A stretch of DNA of 6,377 nucleotides from an uncultured Deferribacteraceae bacterium. GTDB lineage: Bacteria; Chrysiogenota; Deferribacteres; Deferribacterales; Mucispirillaceae. The translations under genes and the position numbers were made by a program. Below the pieces are notes generated by a model that did not search any database, was not told where the DNA came from, and saw nothing but the letters and a program-made list of their open reading frames with translations. The DNA is taken from positions 1-6,377 of the forward strand of contig CAMQYB010000118.1 in assembly GCA_947039055.1 (NCBI GenBank), read 5' to 3'. Of this stretch, positions 6,324 through 6,377 are shown in pieces (the first letter of the stretch is position 1; the number at the start of each line of letters is the position of its first letter).

Positions 6324-6377
6324 ATGAGACAACTGAAAGTTGTAGCGATAATGATAGCGATAATGATAATGATAATG
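6324..6377 (+). CDS. Possible start of a secreted or membrane protein, cut by the window edge
   Basis: An open frame starts at ATG 6324 and runs 18 codons to the edge, encoding MRQLKVVAIMIAIMIMIM. Two basic residues followed by a long hydrophobic run look like a signal peptide or first membrane helix. An alternative ATG at 6300 is in the same frame and would add eight residues (MLINIIGK), starting 3 nt after the ankyrin gene's stop. Neither start has a good Shine-Dalgarno; only GG at 6318-6319 is present before 6324. The gene would follow the ankyrin lipoprotein in an operon. The frame is largely made of a hexanucleotide repeat, so it could also be non-coding simple sequence. The product is unknown. 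Confidence 0.4.
   Translation, partial: MRQLKVVAIMIAIMIMIM
6345..6377. repeat. Hexanucleotide tandem repeat running off the right edge
   Basis: Six-base units alternate between GCGATA and ATGATA: GCGATA 6345, ATGATA 6351, GCGATA 6357, ATGATA 6363, ATGATA 6369, then ATG at the edge. That is five and a half units, differing only in the first two bases. In the frame of the putative gene each unit reads Ala-Ile or Met-Ile, so the repeat is hydrophobic. Its full length is not visible. Confidence 0.8.

Noticed and set aside
6329..6343. Hairpin ACAACT-GAA-AGTTGT as a terminator for the ankyrin gene
   Set aside because: The stem is only 6 bp and AT-rich, no T-run follows on the plus strand and only TTTT on the minus strand, and it lies within the putative next coding region.

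Overview
The window is about one-third GC and looks like a diderm (Gram-negative-type) bacterium. It encodes a LolCDE-type inner-membrane ABC transporter, a secreted LolA-like periplasmic protein and a signal-peptide-bearing β-barrel ending in Phe, as outer-membrane proteins do. The low GC, the ankyrin-repeat lipoprotein and its relaxed lipobox (Phe at -3) would fit a spirochaete. That assignment is an inference from style, not a recognised sequence match.

Layout. Positions 1-62 are non-coding and hold a short imperfect direct repeat. From 5082 down to 63, five genes run leftward on the minus strand and are packed as one operon. In transcription order they are a LolA-like periplasmic carrier (4321-5082), a putative outer-membrane β-barrel (3198-4319), a LolD-like ATPase (2513-3181), and two different LolC/LolE (FtsX-type) permeases (1280-2512 and 63-1268). 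Gaps between them are 1, 16, 0 and 11 nt, and three Shine-Dalgarno sites overlap or immediately precede the upstream stop codon. The operon has a very good sigma-70-type promoter at 5111-5139. No terminator is visible after the last gene, so the transcript may continue past the left edge.

The 125-bp divergent region (5083-5207) also drives a rightward gene, an ankyrin-repeat lipoprotein (5208-6296). This lipoprotein is followed in the same frame by what looks like the start of another secreted or membrane protein. Its hydrophobic N-terminus is encoded by a hexanucleotide repeat that runs off the right edge.

How it may work together. The ATPase and two permeases would form an asymmetric inner-membrane extractor, the LolA-like protein a periplasmic shuttle, and the β-barrel an outer-membrane acceptor or partner. 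The result is an apparently self-contained inner-to-outer membrane lipoprotein or lipid trafficking unit with a barrel where a LolB-type receptor would be expected. Its cargo is unknown. The divergent lipoprotein is a candidate only by proximity.
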